From Methylomarinum vadi (GTDB lineage: Bacteria > Pseudomonadota > Gammaproteobacteria > Methylococcales > Methylomonadaceae), in NCBI RefSeq assembly GCF_000733935.1, contig NZ_JPON01000001.1, positions 2,588,501-2,652,500 of the forward strand: 64,000 nucleotides of DNA, given 5' to 3'. Position numbers and translations under genes: made by a program. Each line of letters opens with the position of its first letter. The stretch's first letter is position 1. Shown here one piece after another: positions 18,143 to 27,377 of the stretch. The notes beneath the pieces are model-generated. The model searched no databases, had not been told where the DNA came from, and saw only the letters and a program-made list of their open reading frames with translations.

Positions 18143-20176
18143 TCACAGGTAATACCGTGGAATTGTGATGTCCCAGTTCCGGGAAAAAACCCGTTTTTCT
18201 CCCTCCCAGGCATCCAGCTCCGCCCAGATGTAAAAATTGTCGGCGTCTGCGGTCAATATCGTATGGGTAGTTGTCTCTACCTGCCAGTCGCCGCGACGGA
18301 AAACGCGTTTTGTTTTCGTCTCGCCTTTCGGTGAAGTGAAGTCATCGTCCTGATAGGTATACCAATTACGCGTTGAATTGATGATCTCGAGATCGATTTC
18401 ACTGATGAAAATACGTCCCTGATCCTGAATGACTTCGAGTATCGAACGATCGTCGGCCAGGTCGCGATGCACCAACCAGTTATGATTTGGCGGCTCCAGG
18501 TGGGTCATTTCTAGTGGTCGTCCCCCTTCCGGCTGCTCAAATGCAATTGTCTCGTCAATCTCGCTGCACGGCCTAACCGGCAGTCGAAGAGCAGAATCCG
18601 CCGGCTTGATGGTCAATCGCACGGGTTCCGGTGAAGGCCATGCCAGGGCCCAATAGGAGGTGGAAACGCTCACCCGGAGGCGGTGCCCCTTGGGGAAAAC
18701 CTGGGCAATGTGATTCAGCGGTACGGTTACCGGAATAAATTCGCCGGGGGTCAGAGCCTGCGGCCGATCACTTCCGCAGTGGTGGTTGAGGTTGAACAGA
18801 CCATAGGTGACCCTGGTGATCTTGTCGTCGGGTGCGACGTCACAAAGCCGCACCGCCACCATCGCAACGGCCCTGTTGCTGGACACCCGTAGTTCCAATT
18901 CCGGCGCGCCAAGAATCTCAAGATCCTCGGTGAGTGTCCCGCTTTCAAAAACCAACGCACCGCCGTCTTCCTCCCGCTGATCGTGGGGCAGGTCCGGCGC
19001 GGCGGTGTAGGAACACCATTTGCCGGCAAAGAGACCGACGCTCAAGGGTGACTGAATTGACAATTCTCCACCGGCATCTGCCGGTCGGCTCTCATCTTCC
19101 CGCAGTAATCGCCAGGGAGCCAACCGAAATTCGCGGGTTTCTATGCGTGCTGAAGGCCACTCCTGCTCCCCGACCCAACGTCCGGGCCGCTCGTGATAAT
19201 AGCAGGTCGGCGGTACACTATCCTGCATCCAGGCCCGCAGAATCGGCTCCGCCATGATGCCGTTATCACATCCTTTCAGCCAATGGTCAAACCAGCGCAG
19301 GCTCTCCTGCAAAAAACCGATGGCCGGACCGGGAATTCCCTGGTGGGGATATTTGTGACCCCAAGGACCGATCAGTCCCTGTCGCGGCACCTCCAGGTGT
19401 TCCAGCAGGCGGAATATTGCGTTGGTATATCCATCCGCCCAACCTCCCACAGCCATCACTGGGCAGCGGATGGCACCGTAATTCTCACACACGGAGCCGT
19501 GCCGCCAGTACCCATCCCTGGACTGATGCCGAAGCCAGGTCTCCAGCCACAGGCCGCTGCCATCCAACCGTTCCAGCCACATGTCTCGCCACCGCTCGCC
19601 GACAATCTCCGGATCCGGAGGACAACTGTTGACGGAAAACATGGTAGTGGATTCGGAGAGGTTGTCCGTCAGTAGACAGCCGCCCATGTAGTGCATATTG
19701 TCGGCATAGAGATCGTCGGTGGAGCAGGCCGTCACAATTGCTTTGAGCTCTTCGGGCCGACGCGAGGCTATCTGCAGTGCATTGAATCCACCCCATGAGA
19801 TACCCATCATCCCAACGTTACCGTCACACCAGGGTTGCCGGGCCAGCCATTCGATGACCGCGACACCGTCGCTAAGCTCCTGCTCCCGATACTGGTCCAG
19901 CATGACACCGTCGGAATCGCCGCTGCCCCGCAGATCGACACGAATGCAGGCGTAGCCGTGGCCGGCCAGGTATTGATGGTTAACGGCATCCCGGGCCCGG
20001 GTCATATCTCGTTTTCGATAGGGAATATATTCGAAGATGGCGGGCACGGGGCTCTGCTCGGCTTCAGACGGAAGCCATAGCCGGGCTGCCAGCCGTCCAC
20101 CATCCGCCAAGGGTATCCAAAGGTTCTCGATAATATCAACCCGATAGGGTAGATCGGAAGGTTCGCACTGTCGCAT
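18143..20176 (-). CDS. CocE/NonD-family alpha/beta hydrolase (S15 X-Pro peptidase type)
   Basis: 677-aa serine hydrolase. An N-terminal alpha/beta-hydrolase domain has oxyanion-side YIPYRKRD, DLRGSGDSDG (81-90) and the nucleophile elbow MMGISWGGF with Ser127; the Asp is likely in GGWADGYTNA and the His in GPWGHKYPHQG. The C-terminal jelly-roll domain typical of cocaine esterase and PepX begins near residue 380. Family members cleave acyl esters, glutaryl-amides or Xaa-Pro peptides. Only two bases separate it from the upstream ATP-grasp gene, so the two are surely co-translated. There is no signal peptide, so it is cytoplasmic. The pair looks G+C-richer than its surroundings. The substrate is unknown. 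Confidence 0.85.
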   Translation of the reverse strand: MRQCEPSDLPYRVDIIENLWIPLADGGRLAARLWLPSEAEQSPVPAIFEYIPYRKRDMTRARDAVNHQYLAGHGYACIRVDLRGSGDSDGVMLDQYREQELSDGVAVIEWLARQPWCDGNVGMMGISWGGFNALQIASRRPEELKAIVTACSTDDLYADNMHYMGGCLLTDNLSESTTMFSVNSCPPDPEIVGERWRDMWLERLDGSGLWLETWLRHQSRDGYWRHGSVCENYGAIRCPVMAVGGWADGYTNAIFRLLEHLEVPRQGLIGPWGHKYPHQGIPGPAIGFLQESLRWFDHWLKGCDNGIMAEPILRAWMQDSVPPTCYYHERPGRWVGEQEWPSARIETREFRLAPWRLLREDESRPADAGGELSIQSPLSVGLFAGKWCSYTAAPDLPHDQREEDGGALVFESGTLTEDLEILGAPELELRVSSNRAVAMVAVRLCDVAPDDKITRVTYGLFNLNHHCGSDRPQALTPGEFIPVTVPLNHIAQVFPKGHRLRVSVSTSYWALAWPSPEPVRLTIKPADSALRLPVRPCSEIDETIAFEQPEGGRPLEMTHLEPPNHNWLVHRDLADDRSILEVIQDQGRIFISEIDLEIINSTRNWYTYQDDDFTSPKGETKTKRVFRRGDWQVETTTHTILTADADNFYIWAELDAWEGEKRVFSRNWDITIPRYYL

Positions 20177-20178
20177 AG

Positions 20179-21495
20179 CTATTCTTTCCTGCTTCCTTCC
20201 ACCGCGCGAATCTCAAAGGACAGTAACCCCTCCGCCTGGTGGTATTTTGTCAACATCTCATGGTCGGTTTGTCCAGCCACCTCAATTTCCGCCAGCACGT
20301 AGCTGTAGGCGTCTTGGTCTACCAGAGAAGAGAGATACTGCCCCTTATTTACTTTTACCCGTACATCGGTGTCCGGCTGCAATGTTTTCAACTGGTCCAG
20401 TTCCTCATCGAGCGGCACCCGGATCACGACGCCATCCTCCTGGCTGTAATACCGCCGCAGGAATTTTGCCGCGTGCTTATAGGGACCTTTTCCGTGCTGA
20501 AAATGAGGCTGATCGCCAAGGGCTACGTGAACGGCAATCTCGTGGTTCGACATTCCATCAACTTTTTCGAATTGATAGCAGTGGGATTGGGAGATCCGTG
20601 GATTGATTTCGATGATCCACAACTTATCGGTTGCCTTATCCCAGAAAAACTCCATGTTGAAACAGCCATTGTCAAAACCTATCTGCAGCAACACTTTCTC
20701 AGCCACTTCGAGCGCCCTTTGTTGAATAGCGTGGGGAGCCTGCGAGGGGTATTCATAGCGCAGGAAACTCTTGTGATTGTGGTCGCGCACCATATCTACC
20801 ATGCCGTGTGCGTGAAACCGTCCTCGCTGAACGCTGCCTTCAGGCGCAATTTCGAGACCGTGGATCAATTCTTCGGCGATCATACAGTTACCATCGATCC
20901 CTGCCACTTCGGGAGGAAGATCGACCCTCATGAGGAGGGTATTGAACGGATCGCCGATACGCCGAATCTTTTGGCGAACAATCTTTAACGCCCGCTCCAG
21001 ATCACGGGGCCCGTTAATACGGAAGCCCAGCATCGAGCCGTAGCCCTTGATCGGCTTTATCCAGAAAGGGTAATCCAGCGTGACGCTGGCCACCGCGCTT
21101 TCATCAAACGGGTTTAGGGCACAAAAAGCCGGTGTGTTTTCCGGCACAATTTTTTGTTGCTCAATTCGGCTCCAGTATTTGTGGGAGCACTTGAGAACAG
21201 CATGGAGGGAGGGAGAGGGAAGCCCCCATTCCTCGCAAAGTACCGCCGTCATGGAGGTGGCCGGAAAATCCCAGTGACAGACAATGGCGTCCACAGACCC
21301 GCTGAACGAACGCAAAATCCGCCTGGCCTTGTCCAATTTTTTGTCAATCACGTAATTGTGTTGATATACGACCTCGTCAGATCGCAACAGAGGGTGGAAG
21401 TCAAACCGGTCTGCATCGGATATCTGTAATAGATCCGGGGCGTGTCGCTCGTCGTAACCTAGCACAAAGATATTTCTTTTTTGCAATTTTTCCAT
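20179..21495 (-). CDS. ATP-grasp family carboxylate-amine ligase
   Basis: 438-aa ligase of the ATP-grasp fold. Visible parts are an N-terminal pre-ATP-grasp domain (to about 110), the nucleotide-lid segment YPFWIKPIKGYGSMLGFRI, MIAEELIHGLEIAPEGSVQ, and the metal-binding core NMEFFWDKATDKLWIIEINP then RISQSHCYQFEKVDG, with the family Glu and Asn-Pro-Arg. Such enzymes join a carboxylate to an amine or thiol through an acylphosphate. The start is ambiguous between GTG 21498 and ATG 21495; GAGG lies upstream of both. It is first gene of a two-gene operon with the S15-type hydrolase. The product is unknown; a peptide or amide is the natural guess. Confidence 0.82.
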   Translation of the reverse strand: MEKLQKRNIFVLGYDERHAPDLLQISDADRFDFHPLLRSDEVVYQHNYVIDKKLDKARRILRSFSGSVDAIVCHWDFPATSMTAVLCEEWGLPSPSLHAVLKCSHKYWSRIEQQKIVPENTPAFCALNPFDESAVASVTLDYPFWIKPIKGYGSMLGFRINGPRDLERALKIVRQKIRRIGDPFNTLLMRVDLPPEVAGIDGNCMIAEELIHGLEIAPEGSVQRGRFHAHGMVDMVRDHNHKSFLRYEYPSQAPHAIQQRALEVAEKVLLQIGFDNGCFNMEFFWDKATDKLWIIEINPRISQSHCYQFEKVDGMSNHEIAVHVALGDQPHFQHGKGPYKHAAKFLRRYYSQEDGVVIRVPLDEELDQLKTLQPDTDVRVKVNKGQYLSSLVDQDAYSYVLAEIEVAGQTDHEMLTKYHQAEGLLSFEIRAVEGSRKE

Positions 21496-21835
21496 CACCA
21501 ACTGACCTCGCAGGAGTCTTCAAAGAACTCCTCTATTTACCGGGAACCACTCTGGCGCCAATTTGTCTTCCTGATACTATTGATATTGATGATACCCGCC
21601 AGGGGTAACCTGCTCGTCCAAACCACCCTATGCCATGACGTGTTAGACATTATATGTCTCATATGCTTAGTTACGATGGTTTTCAACTTCACCAAGTTAA
21701 TGACTGACTAATTCGTATGTTGGACGAAGCCGCTAACGCGGAGAAAAGCGGCAGTAGCCGGTAATTTATAAAATGTAATCTCACGCCCTCTTTTAAGAGG
21801 GATTATTCCATGACGAATCATGAGGTTACGCGACA
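21496..21835. other. Gap between ligase operon and IS91-like element
   Basis: About 340 bp. A hydrophobic plus-strand frame (21481-21711) overlaps the ligase gene start and has no ribosome site, so I do not call it. Its right part, with CCGCTAACGCGG near 21730, probably holds the left (terIS) end of the IS91-like element, but I cannot fix the base. Confidence 0.4.
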
Positions 21836-22743
21836 ATGACAACATCATTCGAATCCCATTTCAAGCAAAACTATCAAAGCCATCTGAAACACCTCAAACT
21901 TAAAGGGTTGCAGCCCAAGACGATCGAGGCCTATGCCCGTGCGATTCGACGTATCGGCCAGTATTTCAACGAAGACATCAATGCGTTGACCGAACAGCAA
22001 CTGACCGATTATTTCACCGATTTGCTGGAGTCGCATTCTTGGAGTGCGGTCAAGTTGGACCTGTACGGTCTCAAGTTTTATTACACCCATGTACTGCGCA
22101 AGCCTTGGGTCGCGCCGCAGTTGGTCAAGCCGCCGAAGGCGCAACGTTTGCCGGATATCGTCACTGTCGACGAGGCGCGGTGTATCTTCCAGTCCACGCG
22201 TATTCTCAGTTACCGGGTGTTCTTTTTCACGCTCTACAGTCTAGGTTTGCGCCTCGGCGAGGGATTGCGTCTTGAGGTTGGGGATATCGATGCCGGTCGC
22301 CAACGCGTGCATATCCGAGATGCCAAGGGCAATAAGGATAGACTGGTGCCGTTGCCGGCTGCCACCCTGGATTTGCTACGCCGCTTCTGGCAAGTTCACC
22401 GGCATCCGGTCATGTTGTTTCCCAATCGCCATGGCGGTTTGAAGGGCGCGCAGCGCGCGCAGAGCCCTTTGGATCGCGGTGGCGTGCAAAAGGCTCTGCG
22501 CCAAGTCGCGCAAGACTGCGGTTTAAAAAAAAGATTACCCCGCACTGTCTGCGGCATAGCTATGCCACACATTTGATTGAAGCGGGCGTCGATCTACTGG
22601 AAGTGCAGAAAATCCTCGGTCACCACAGTATCCTCACCACTGCCCGCTATACTCACCTGACCGACGGCACGAATCAAAATACCGGCCAGTTGATTAATGC
22701 CTTAATGAATGGCTTCGACATCGACTGGGGGGCGGTCAAATGA
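21836..22743 (+). CDS. IS91-associated tyrosine recombinase, needs -1 frameshift
   Basis: The zero frame from ATG 21836 encodes a SAM-like core-binding domain and the first catalytic Arg (GLRLGE) and Lys (KGNKDR), then stops at 22576. A run of eight A at 22525-22532 lies in the zero frame as TTA AAA AAA AGA. Slipping back one base there gives [17 protein letters not shown] and continues through [20 protein letters not shown] to a stop at 22741-22743, a normal 302-aa recombinase. The HxxR, second His and nucleophile Tyr exist only in the shifted frame. The stop overlaps the transposase start (ATGA). It could be programmed slippage, a disabling mutation or a homopolymer miscall. Confidence 0.8.
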
Positions 22744-23837
22744 TCTTGCTTTCCGCCATCATCCAAACCTTCGAAGCCGAGTTTCTGGTCGCTTACCAGG
22801 GTCGCTTGTCACCCAGTCAGCGTCAGGCGCTGGCCGCGATGAAACACTGCCGCACGTCGCAAGGCCCTGTGATGTTGGCGCAATGCGATGATTGCGATCG
22901 GCAACGCTTGGTGCCGCATTCCTGCGGCCATCGCAGCTGCCCGCATTGCCAGTCGCACGAATCGCAACAATGGCTGGAAAGGCAGTTGCAGAAGCAGGTG
23001 CCGGCCGAATATTTTTTGCTGACGTTTACTTTGCCCAAAGAACTCAGGCCGTTGGCCTGGCAACAGCAACGTACGTTGTATGATCTGCTGATCCGCTGTA
23101 GTTGGGATACCGTCAACACCTTCACCCGCAACGATCAACAGCTTCAGGGCAATGCCGGTGCTATTGCTGTGTTGCATACCCATTCCCGCCGATTGGATTA
23201 CCATCCGCATGTACACTTGGTGATGCCGGCGGCCGCCATCGATCCTGATAAACGACTGTGGCGCACCAAACAGGGTAAAAAGGGCCGGAAAGGCTATTTG
23301 TTCAATCACAAGGCAGTGGCCAAAGTGTTTCGGGCCAAATTGCTTGAAGCGATCTCGCAGGCCGGTTTGACATTGCCTGACTACTATCCGCAACAATGGG
23401 TCGTTGACGTCAAGTCGGTCGGACGCGGCGATAAAGCCTTGGTTTATCTGGGACGTTATCTCTATAAGGGCGTTATCCAGGAAAAGGACATTATTGCCTG
23501 CCGAGATGGCCAAGTAACCTTCCGTTACCAGGACAGCAAAACCAAAAAGTGGCAGACTCGAACACTACCCGGCGTGAAGTTTCTGTGGCTGATGCTCCGC
23601 CATGTTCTGCCCAAAGGCTTTAGGCGGACTCGCAACTTCGGCTTTTTGCACCCCAACAGCAAACGGCTGATTCGTCTGCTGCAAGTCTTGCTCGGCGTCA
23701 ATCCCAATCGTGCTATCGCTTGGCTCAGGCCCCGCCCGAAACTCCAATGCCCATGTTGTGGTGGAACCCTGCAGATTATCAAAACGCGCATTCTCGGTTC
23801 TTCGGCTGTCATGGCATTGAATTCGACCAAAGCGTAG
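22740..23837 (+). CDS. IS91-family transposase
   Basis: 365-aa rolling-circle transposase. The N-terminal zinc-binding region has CDDC (49-52) and [10 protein letters not shown] (61-70), the HUH motif is HPHVHLVMP (155-163), and the catalytic tyrosine segment YLGRYLYKG (236-244) has two candidate Tyr residues. A second zinc-like cluster, CPCCGG, is near the C-terminus. Length and order fit intact family members of about 350-400 aa, so the protein appears complete. It is translationally coupled to the recombinase gene. Confidence 0.92.
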   Translation: MILLSAIIQTFEAEFLVAYQGRLSPSQRQALAAMKHCRTSQGPVMLAQCDDCDRQRLVPHSCGHRSCPHCQSHESQQWLERQLQKQVPAEYFLLTFTLPKELRPLAWQQQRTLYDLLIRCSWDTVNTFTRNDQQLQGNAGAIAVLHTHSRRLDYHPHVHLVMPAAAIDPDKRLWRTKQGKKGRKGYLFNHKAVAKVFRAKLLEAISQAGLTLPDYYPQQWVVDVKSVGRGDKALVYLGRYLYKGVIQEKDIIACRDGQVTFRYQDSKTKKWQTRTLPGVKFLWLMLRHVLPKGFRRTRNFGFLHPNSKRLIRLLQVLLGVNPNRAIAWLRPRPKLQCPCCGGTLQIIKTRILGSSAVMALNSTKA

Positions 23838-24279
23838 AGGCAAAACCGGTTATGTAAGCGGCATTTCTCACTGACCCAAACCGATCATCGGGCATTTTAG
23901 CACCGAGGCTTTCGTTCGGTCTGAATTCAGGGCAAAATGCCGCTAAAATCCGAAATTCCGGGTGTGATGATCAGCATCACGCCCATTTCAGCCCGTTTAT
24001 CGACGTCAACGCTTGAAATGGGCCAACACATCCCCCAATCCTTCGAAAAGCTATTTTCTTATATAACGCTCCCTCCGAATACCGGGCTTGTCCAACAAAC
24101 GGTTCAGATTGTGGCTCGCTCCGCGATTACAATCTAACCTTATTCGTTGTGGCATTTTCTAACCAGAGCCGGATAGGGAAACTCCCCCTAACCCGAATAT
24201 TTCATGAGAGAGGCGGGCATGCTTGTTGATATTTGATAAAATTCAGTTGGTTAGATTGAATTTAACCAACAAGTAGCCC
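23838..24279. other. Putative oriIS end plus left end of IS1380 copy
   Basis: No gene. The left half holds AGCGGCATTT (23857-23866) with its inverse AAATGCCGCT (23935-23944), GTGATG/CATCAC around 23970, and GCCCATTTCA (23981-23990) with TGAAATGGGC (24014-24023). The right half, from the CCCTAACCCGAATATTTC stretch near 24184, probably belongs to the IS1380 element's left end. Confidence 0.45.
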
Positions 24280-24801
24280 ATGACAAATTGTACTCCAGCT
24301 CAAATAGAATTTCCTCCCCTAAAACGCCGTAAAATAGCGGCTCAATTCAGCGGTGGGGCAATCACCAGCGATGGCGGCGTGCTATTGTTAAGAACGGTGG
24401 ATCAACGGTTACGATTAACGGAACGGATTGCCCAACACATTCCGGATTCTCGCGATCCGGCCAAAATCCAACATCCCTCTGTCGACTTGCTACGGCAAAG
24501 AGTTTATGGGTTGGCCTGTGGTTATGAGGATTTGAATGATCACGGCACGCTGAGAAACGATCTGGCCTTACAGACGGCGGTAGAGCAAGACCGGACATTA
24601 AGTAGTCCATCAACTTTGTGCCGGTTCGAACAGCGGGCGGATCGAGGGTTGATGTGGCGGGTTCATGAGGAACTGGTGGCGCAATTCATCGCCTCGTATG
24701 AGACGGCTCCGCGATCCCTGATCCTGGACTTAGACGCCACCGACGATCCGCTGTATCCCCCGTCTATCAAGGGATACGGCGATTTCACGTTTTCAAAGTA
24801 A
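24280..24801 (+). pseudogene. IS1380-family transposase, truncated
   Basis: The first about 155 residues match IS1380 transposases: FSGGAITSDGGVLLLRTVDQ, LLRQRVYGLACGYEDLNDH, TLSSPSTLCRFEQRAD and LILDLDATDDPL, which contains the first catalytic Asp region. The family then continues with H-G-x-Q-E-G and about 280 more residues, but here the frame changes to an unrelated tail (YPPSIKGYGDFTFSK) and stops at 24801. The break is near 24756. The element is therefore dead in cis, probably cut by a later rearrangement. The AbiEi gene begins 127 bp on. Confidence 0.82.
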
Positions 24802-24928
24802 GTTTTTTTATCGTACTCCTAACTACTAGTTACGAAAATACATCTCGTTCATTTTTTACCTATGTACATTTTTAATGAACAAGCTAAAATAATGAACAAG
24901 TACTAATTATAGCAATAGAGATATTAGA

Positions 24929-25972
24929 GTGAAAACGAATGATGTCGGACTAATAGACAAAGCAGTGGAGAGCCTCAGGGAGCAGACAGGCTTTACCATT
25001 GAGGTTGATCGTTATTTCCATAACACCATGGACGCAACAGGTAATTTGAATACCGGCGCTAGAGAAATACCTTTGGCTATCGAATGTAAAAAAAGAGTTA
25101 CTATTCCGATCTTAGCGAATATACGCAATCAGTTTGTTCACTTAATCGAGGCAACTGAAAAAGGGATATTGATAGCCGACTATATAAACCCGGTCATGGC
25201 TGAGCGACTCAAGGCGATGGATATTTGGTTTCTTGACACTGTCGGCAATGCTTATATCAATGCCTTGCCTGTTTATATCTATATCAAAGGCAATAAGTCA
25301 GTCGAAGAACAAACGACTAGTCCAAAAATGAATCGTGCATTCAGCCCGATGGGTTTGAAGGTAGTTTTTGCTCTTCTATGCCACCCGGATCTAGTCAAAG
25401 CGCCCTATCGAGATATTGCGCAAACGGCGGGTGTTGCACTGGGAACAGTCGGCTGGGTATTCAGGGATTTAATCCGATTGGGACATATTATTGAGATGAA
25501 GACTCTCGGGCGCCGCTTGAAAAATCGGAAAAAACTATTGGAACGTTGGCTGGTTGCCTACCCAGAACAACTCAGACCCAAGCTTGTAGTAGGACGATAC
25601 CGAGCACCTGATCCGGACTGGTGGCAAACAGTGGTTTTACATAATCTGTATGCCTATTGGGGCGGCGAAGTGGCCGCAGATAGACTGACTAATTATTTAA
25701 AACCGCAAACGGTTACTATCTATGCCTGGGAAAAGCGGGTCCGTGACCTAACGCGTGATCTAATAAGATGGTACAAACTACGCAGAGACCAAAACGGCGA
25801 TATCGAAATCCTCAAAGCGTTTTGGGATGTCGAACATGAATCTGATCGAACGGATATCGTCAATCCGATACTTATCTATGCGGACTTGATGGCGACCGGC
25901 GACCCGAGAAACATCGAAACAGCACAAATCATTTATGAGCGAGAACTTGCAGAACATTTCCGGGAAAATTAG
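24929..25972 (+). CDS. AbiEi-type antitoxin (type IV TA family)
   Basis: 347-aa protein of the AbiEi antitoxin-like family. The N-terminal part (residues about 40-115, IPLAIECKKRVTIPILANIR and KGILIADYINPVMAERL) looks like a restriction-endonuclease-like fold. The middle is a winged helix (YRDIAQTAGVALGTVGWVFR). The C-terminal domain has WGGEVAADRLTNYLKP and the closing signature VNPILIYADLMATGDPRNIE. Start is GTG 24929. Its last 38 bp overlap a short frame that looks like the N-terminus of the cognate nucleotidyltransferase toxin. Family members repress their own operon; binding sites are not visible. Confidence 0.75.
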   Translation: MKTNDVGLIDKAVESLREQTGFTIEVDRYFHNTMDATGNLNTGAREIPLAIECKKRVTIPILANIRNQFVHLIEATEKGILIADYINPVMAERLKAMDIWFLDTVGNAYINALPVYIYIKGNKSVEEQTTSPKMNRAFSPMGLKVVFALLCHPDLVKAPYRDIAQTAGVALGTVGWVFRDLIRLGHIIEMKTLGRRLKNRKKLLERWLVAYPEQLRPKLVVGRYRAPDPDWWQTVVLHNLYAYWGGEVAADRLTNYLKPQTVTIYAWEKRVRDLTRDLIRWYKLRRDQNGDIEILKAFWDVEHESDRTDIVNPILIYADLMATGDPRNIETAQIIYERELAEHFREN

Positions 25973-26114
25973 CGAAGCGATCGTTTCAATTTACGCGCTG
26001 ATCGCCGACATAGCTGAACAAAATAACTATGTCGACCGTCTTTCCGCGATTCGGGCCGTTGACGATGAGTCGATTGGCTACGATTTAGCTACGGCCAATA
26101 AAAAAGGCTTGTGA
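25935..26114 (+). pseudogene. Truncated AbiEii-like toxin remnant
   Basis: ATG 25935 opens 59 codons, MSENLQNISGKISEAIVSIY then ALIADIAEQNNYV, in the position and 38-bp overlap expected for the nucleotidyltransferase toxin of an AbiEi/AbiEii pair. The N-terminal helix fits (I-S-G-x-hydrophobic helix), but the G-A-x-A-R-D nucleotidyltransferase motif that should follow is absent and the frame stops at 26114, 26 bp before the tRNA gene. It is probably cut at the island border; with so short a match, identity is tentative. Confidence 0.45.
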
Positions 26115-26139
26115 CAAAACCGCTGCAAACCTTGTAATC

Positions 26140-26215
<76 letters not shown>

Positions 26216-26605
26216 TTATTTGTGGTAGATCGCTTTCGGGTCTTTCAGCACCGGTTCTACCGGTTGCCATTGCCCATCTATCAAACTGCGATAGAAACAG
26301 CTTTCCCGACCGGTATGACAAGCGATGCCGCCTTCTTGTTCAATTTTCAACAGGATGACGTCTTCGTCGCAGTCTAATTGTATGTCCAGCACTTTTTGCC
26401 GGTGACCGGATTCTTCGCCTTTGCGCCATAATTTGTGTCGTGAACGCGACCAATAAACAGCGTAGCCTTCCTCAGCGGTCAACTTTAGGGATTCTCTATT
26501 CATCCAGGCGAACATCATGACCCGGCCGCTATCGGCCTGCTGGGCGATGACCGGTACCAGGCCGTCACCGGTCCAGCGGACCTCATCCAGCCAGGAACCG
26601 CTCAT
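26216..26605 (-). CDS. hisI: Phosphoribosyl-AMP cyclohydrolase
   Basis: Opens the purine ring of phosphoribosyl-AMP, the third step of histidine synthesis. The 129-aa protein has the conserved blocks [32 protein letters not shown], the metal-binding [12 protein letters not shown] and [10 protein letters not shown] with the zinc Cys. It is monofunctional; no hisE domain is fused and none is seen nearby. It overlaps hisF by 4 bp (ATGA) and its stop ends one base before tRNA-Thr. Last gene of hisB-H-A-F-I. Confidence 0.96.
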   Translation of the reverse strand: MSGSWLDEVRWTGDGLVPVIAQQADSGRVMMFAWMNRESLKLTAEEGYAVYWSRSRHKLWRKGEESGHRQKVLDIQLDCDEDVILLKIEQEGGIACHTGRESCFYRSLIDGQWQPVEPVLKDPKAIYHK

Positions 26606-27375
26606 AATCTCACCTCGATGCCTCTGGAGCGCATGTGTTTCTTAGCTTGTTCGATACTGTATTCGGCGAAGTGGAAGATGCTGGCGGCCAGCACCGCATC
26701 GGCCTTGCCTTCGATGATACCGTCGGCCAGATGGTCCAAATTGCCGACACCTCCGGAAGCGATTACCGGCACCGATACCGCTTCGCTGATTGCTCTGGTC
26801 AATGCCAGATCGAAACCTTCACGGGTACCGTCGCGGTCCATGCTGGTCAGCAGGATTTCGCCGGCGCCGTAATCGACCATTTTTTTCGCCCATTCGACCG
26901 CATCGATACCGGTCGGCTTGCGACCACCATGGGTAAAGATTTCCCAATGGTCCGGCTCGCCTTCGGCGCTGACTTTTTTGGCGTCGATCGCAACGACGAT
27001 GCACTGCGAACCGAATTTTTGCGCCGCCTCTTTGACGAATTCCGGATTGCGCACCGCCGCACTGTTGATGCCGACCTTGTCGGCACCGGCATTGAGCATG
27101 CGCCGGATATCATCCAGCGTTCTGATGCCGCCGCCTACGGTCAATGGAATGAAGACTTCGCTGGCGACTTGTTCGACAACATGTTCTATGGTGTCCCGGT
27201 CGTCATGAGTCGCAGTGATATCGAGAAAAGTAATTTCATCGGCGCCTTCCCGGTCATAGCGCCGAGCGACCTCGACCGGGTCGCCGGCGTCGCGGATATC
27301 GACAAACTTAACACCTTTAACGACACGGCCGTTATCGACATCCAGACAAGGAATGATACGTTTAGCTAAGCTCAT
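26602..27375 (-). CDS. hisF: Imidazole glycerol phosphate synthase, cyclase subunit
   Basis: TIM-barrel cyclase that uses ammonia from HisH to convert PRFAR into imidazole glycerol phosphate and AICAR. The 257-aa protein shows [18 protein letters not shown] with catalytic Asp12, phosphate loops TVGGGIR and [11 protein letters not shown], and [13 protein letters not shown] with the second Asp. The length is standard. Two bp separate it from hisA and it overlaps hisI by four, so translation is coupled. HisH is two genes upstream. Confidence 0.97.
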   Translation of the reverse strand: MSLAKRIIPCLDVDNGRVVKGVKFVDIRDAGDPVEVARRYDREGADEITFLDITATHDDRDTIEHVVEQVASEVFIPLTVGGGIRTLDDIRRMLNAGADKVGINSAAVRNPEFVKEAAQKFGSQCIVVAIDAKKVSAEGEPDHWEIFTHGGRKPTGIDAVEWAKKMVDYGAGEILLTSMDRDGTREGFDLALTRAISEAVSVPVIASGGVGNLDHLADGIIEGKADAVLAASIFHFAEYSIEQAKKHMRSRGIEVRL

Positions 27376-27377
27376 GA

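Larger units (their letters stand above)
21836..24023 (+). mobile_element. IS91-like element with accessory tyrosine recombinase
   Basis: Two coupled genes, a tyrosine recombinase and an HUH/Y1 IS91-type transposase, overlap by ATGA at 22740-22743. The downstream 190 bp carries several inverted repeats (23857-23866/23935-23944, 23964-23969/23975-23980, 23981-23990/24014-24023), as expected for the hairpin-bearing oriIS end. IS91 elements move by rolling circle and leave no target duplication. The exact ends are not determined; the left end is somewhere between 21720 and 21836. Confidence 0.7.

Noticed and set aside
21481-21711. 76-codon hydrophobic frame upstream of the ATP-grasp gene
   Set aside because: It overlaps the start of the ligase gene on the other strand, has no ribosome site and no recognisable family; hydrophobicity alone is common in A+T-rich spacers.
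21836-22743. The tyrosine recombinase as the island's own integrase
   Set aside because: It is translationally coupled to an IS91 transposase and lies 3.4 kb from the tRNA, so it belongs to the IS element.
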